In this document: piece by piece, positions 5,712-6,551 of the stretch
Numbering within the stretch: position 1 is the stretch's first letter
Layout of the letters: each line of letters opens with the position of its first letter
Assembly (NCBI GenBank): GCA_948511255.1
Contig: CAOQNC010000036.1
Span: forward strand, 1 to 6,551
Source of the DNA: an uncultured Candidatus Saccharibacteria bacterium
Lineage (GTDB): Bacteria > Patescibacteriota > Saccharimonadia > Saccharimonadales > Saccharimonadaceae
DNA: 6,551 nt
Direction of reading: 5' to 3'
Position numbers and translations under genes: made by a program
Notes under the pieces: model-generated
Seen by the model: the letters and a program-made list of their open reading frames with translations, nothing else
Told to the model about the DNA's origin: nothing
Database searches by the model: none

Positions 5712-5829
5712 TTATCCCGCCTACCTCCCCATCGAGGCGGAGGATTTTGATACTCCTGAATCCGTCGAATTATACAATGAAATCATGAACATTGCACAGG
5801 AGATTGCAGTATGCCGTGCGTCTCTGTAA
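5683..5829 (+). CDS. Small acidic hypothetical protein (48 residues)
   Basis: A short ORF in the +1 frame relative to tatD, starting at ATG 5683 (29 nt inside the tatD end) and stopping at TAA 5827-5829 (19 nt inside the next gene). The protein begins MQNNYSIFNDYPAYLPIEAE and continues with an acidic amphipathic stretch around DFDTPESVELYNEIMNIAQE. It has no signal or membrane segment, and I recognise no family. The start is uncertain: a GGAG lies 14 nt upstream, rather far, and in-frame starts at 5581 and 5605 would read through the tatD shadow. In its favour: the composition looks protein-like, it fills the gap between tatD and the basic protein, and the overlap suggests translational coupling. 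An acidic partner for the basic neighbour is speculation. Confidence 0.5.
   Translation: MQNNYSIFNDYPAYLPIEAEDFDTPESVELYNEIMNIAQEIAVCRASL
5798..5803 (+). promoter_or_regulatory. Shine-Dalgarno deciding the start of the basic protein
   Basis: AGGAGA lies 7 nt before ATG 5811, an ideal spacing. It sits inside the 3' end of the small acidic ORF and fixes the start of the Lys/Ala-rich gene. Confidence 0.75.
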
Positions 5830-6551
5830 GAAATAATCACGCCCGCAAGGCAAGCGTCAAGGCGGCCAACATCGAGCGTAAAAACAATCGCAAAGCCACC
5901 CAAGCCACAAAAAAGCAACAGAAAGTTGCTACTACTGAAGCTAAACTTCAGGCCCGTGCCGAATCTCGCGTGGCGGCCTTTCAAGCAAAAACTGCCACTA
6001 AAACCGCCAAGCAGACCGCTAAAACTTCCGCTCGAGCTGCTCGACAGACCGCGAAAGCCACCAAAAAGGCCGCTAAAACCCGCCAATCTCTCGAGAAACG
6101 TGTGCTCAAAAAGCATCAATCTCACCGTGCTAAGACCAAATCCGCCCATACTAAGGCCCTGAAAGTCCAGGCTAAATCCGCCAAGCTCCAGGCTCGCAAA
6201 ACCGCTCAAGCTGCCGCCAAAACCGCCAAAACTCAAGCCAAAATTGCCGCCGCTGAGAAAAGAGTTCAAGCCAAGGCCGCTCTAAAAACCGCAAAATCCA
6301 CTGCGATGCTCGCCAAAACCGCCGCCCGCGCCGAGAAAATCTCCAAAGTAAAAACTCAAATCAAAACTTCCGTCAAGTCGATTAAGCTCCCGAAACTTCC
6401 GAAACCAACTCTCCCGAAGCTCAAAAAATCCCCCAAAGCCGCCGCTCCCTCGGTTCAGGACGCCTCTCGCGTTGCCAAAATCTCCGGTGCCGGTGTCCAA
6501 AACTCCTTCAAAATCAACCACGCCGCTCAAGATTATACTCCTGCCCTGAAG
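5811..6551 (+). CDS. Lys/Ala-rich histone H1-like basic protein, 3' end outside the window
   Basis: The frame runs without a stop from ATG 5811 to the window end, giving 247 residues of a longer protein. I count 49 Lys, 15 Arg and 56 Ala against only 8 acidic residues, so net charge is near +56. Residues 28-176 are a helix-prone stretch built from loose KTAK / QAKxAA / KAAK units, for example KTAKQTAKTSARAARQTAK (64-82). A Pro hinge of LPK units follows (KLPKLPKPTLPKLKK, 192-206). After about 213 the sequence becomes more ordinary (SVQDASRVAKISGAG), suggesting a second region past the edge. There is no signal peptide or hydrophobic membrane segment at the N-terminus. The composition matches bacterial histone H1-like nucleoid proteins and Lys-rich tails, so nucleic-acid binding is the likeliest role, inferred from composition only. 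It could instead be a basic scaffold or surface protein. Confidence 0.85.
   Translation, partial: MPCVSVRNNHARKASVKAANIERKNNRKATQATKKQQKVATTEAKLQARAESRVAAFQAKTATKTAKQTAKTSARAARQTAKATKKAAKTRQSLEKRVLKKHQSHRAKTKSAHTKALKVQAKSAKLQARKTAQAAAKTAKTQAKIAAAEKRVQAKAALKTAKSTAMLAKTAARAEKISKVKTQIKTSVKSIKLPKLPKPTLPKLKKSPKAAAPSVQDASRVAKISGAGVQNSFKINHAAQDYTPALK

Noticed and set aside
5721..6269. Long minus-strand ORF rich in Gly, Ser, Leu and Phe opposite the basic protein gene
   Set aside because: It is the antisense reading of Lys/Ala codons (GCC, AAA), which gives Gly/Phe-rich peptides with few stops. No start signal is visible, and the plus-strand gene explains the region.

Overview
The window is a compact, plus-strand bacterial segment with short gaps and overlapping genes. 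Coding sequence is rich in codons ending in C (ATC, CTC, GTC, GCC). TGA is used as a normal stop by tatD, so the standard bacterial code fits and the UGA-recoded lineages do not. Gene style and codon use suggest a small-genome bacterium, perhaps Candidatus Saccharibacteria / Patescibacteria. This is an inference from style; no marker gene in the window proves it.

Layout: (1) 1-1046, the 3' part of an unrecognised acidic protein whose frame is open to the left edge and carries a G9 run. (2) 1047-1216, an intergenic region with an extended -10 promoter overlapped by a 33-bp palindromic operator. (3) 1217-4919, a four-gene operon: TetR-family regulator, ABC ATPase, and two ABC-2 permeases of 387 residues each. 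All junctions overlap by 1-14 nt. (4) 4935-5711, a TatD-family metal-dependent nuclease with its own extended -10 promoter, placed so that the transcript should be leaderless. (5) 5683-5829, a probable 48-residue acidic ORF overlapping both neighbours. (6) 5811 to the right edge, a very Lys/Ala-rich histone-H1-like basic protein, open at the window end.

The main discovery is regulatory. The 33-bp operator over the tetR promoter has a second copy, 29/33 identical in inverted orientation, inside the 3' end of the first permease gene. There it lies on a good promoter (TTGACC, 16 bp, TATAAC) just before the second permease. Each copy is two 14-bp imperfect dyads with centres 15 bp apart, suggesting two TetR dimers per site. 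The second copy is written in codons the permease otherwise avoids (its only two ATA and only TCA codons), which argues that the DNA site itself is under selection. The regulator probably controls both its own operon and an extra promoter for the second permease.

Another promoter-like element (TTGACG, 17 bp, TGG-TAAAAT) lies inside the 3' part of tatD and may drive the acidic ORF and the basic protein. Embedding promoters in the 3' ends of upstream genes may therefore recur in this genome.
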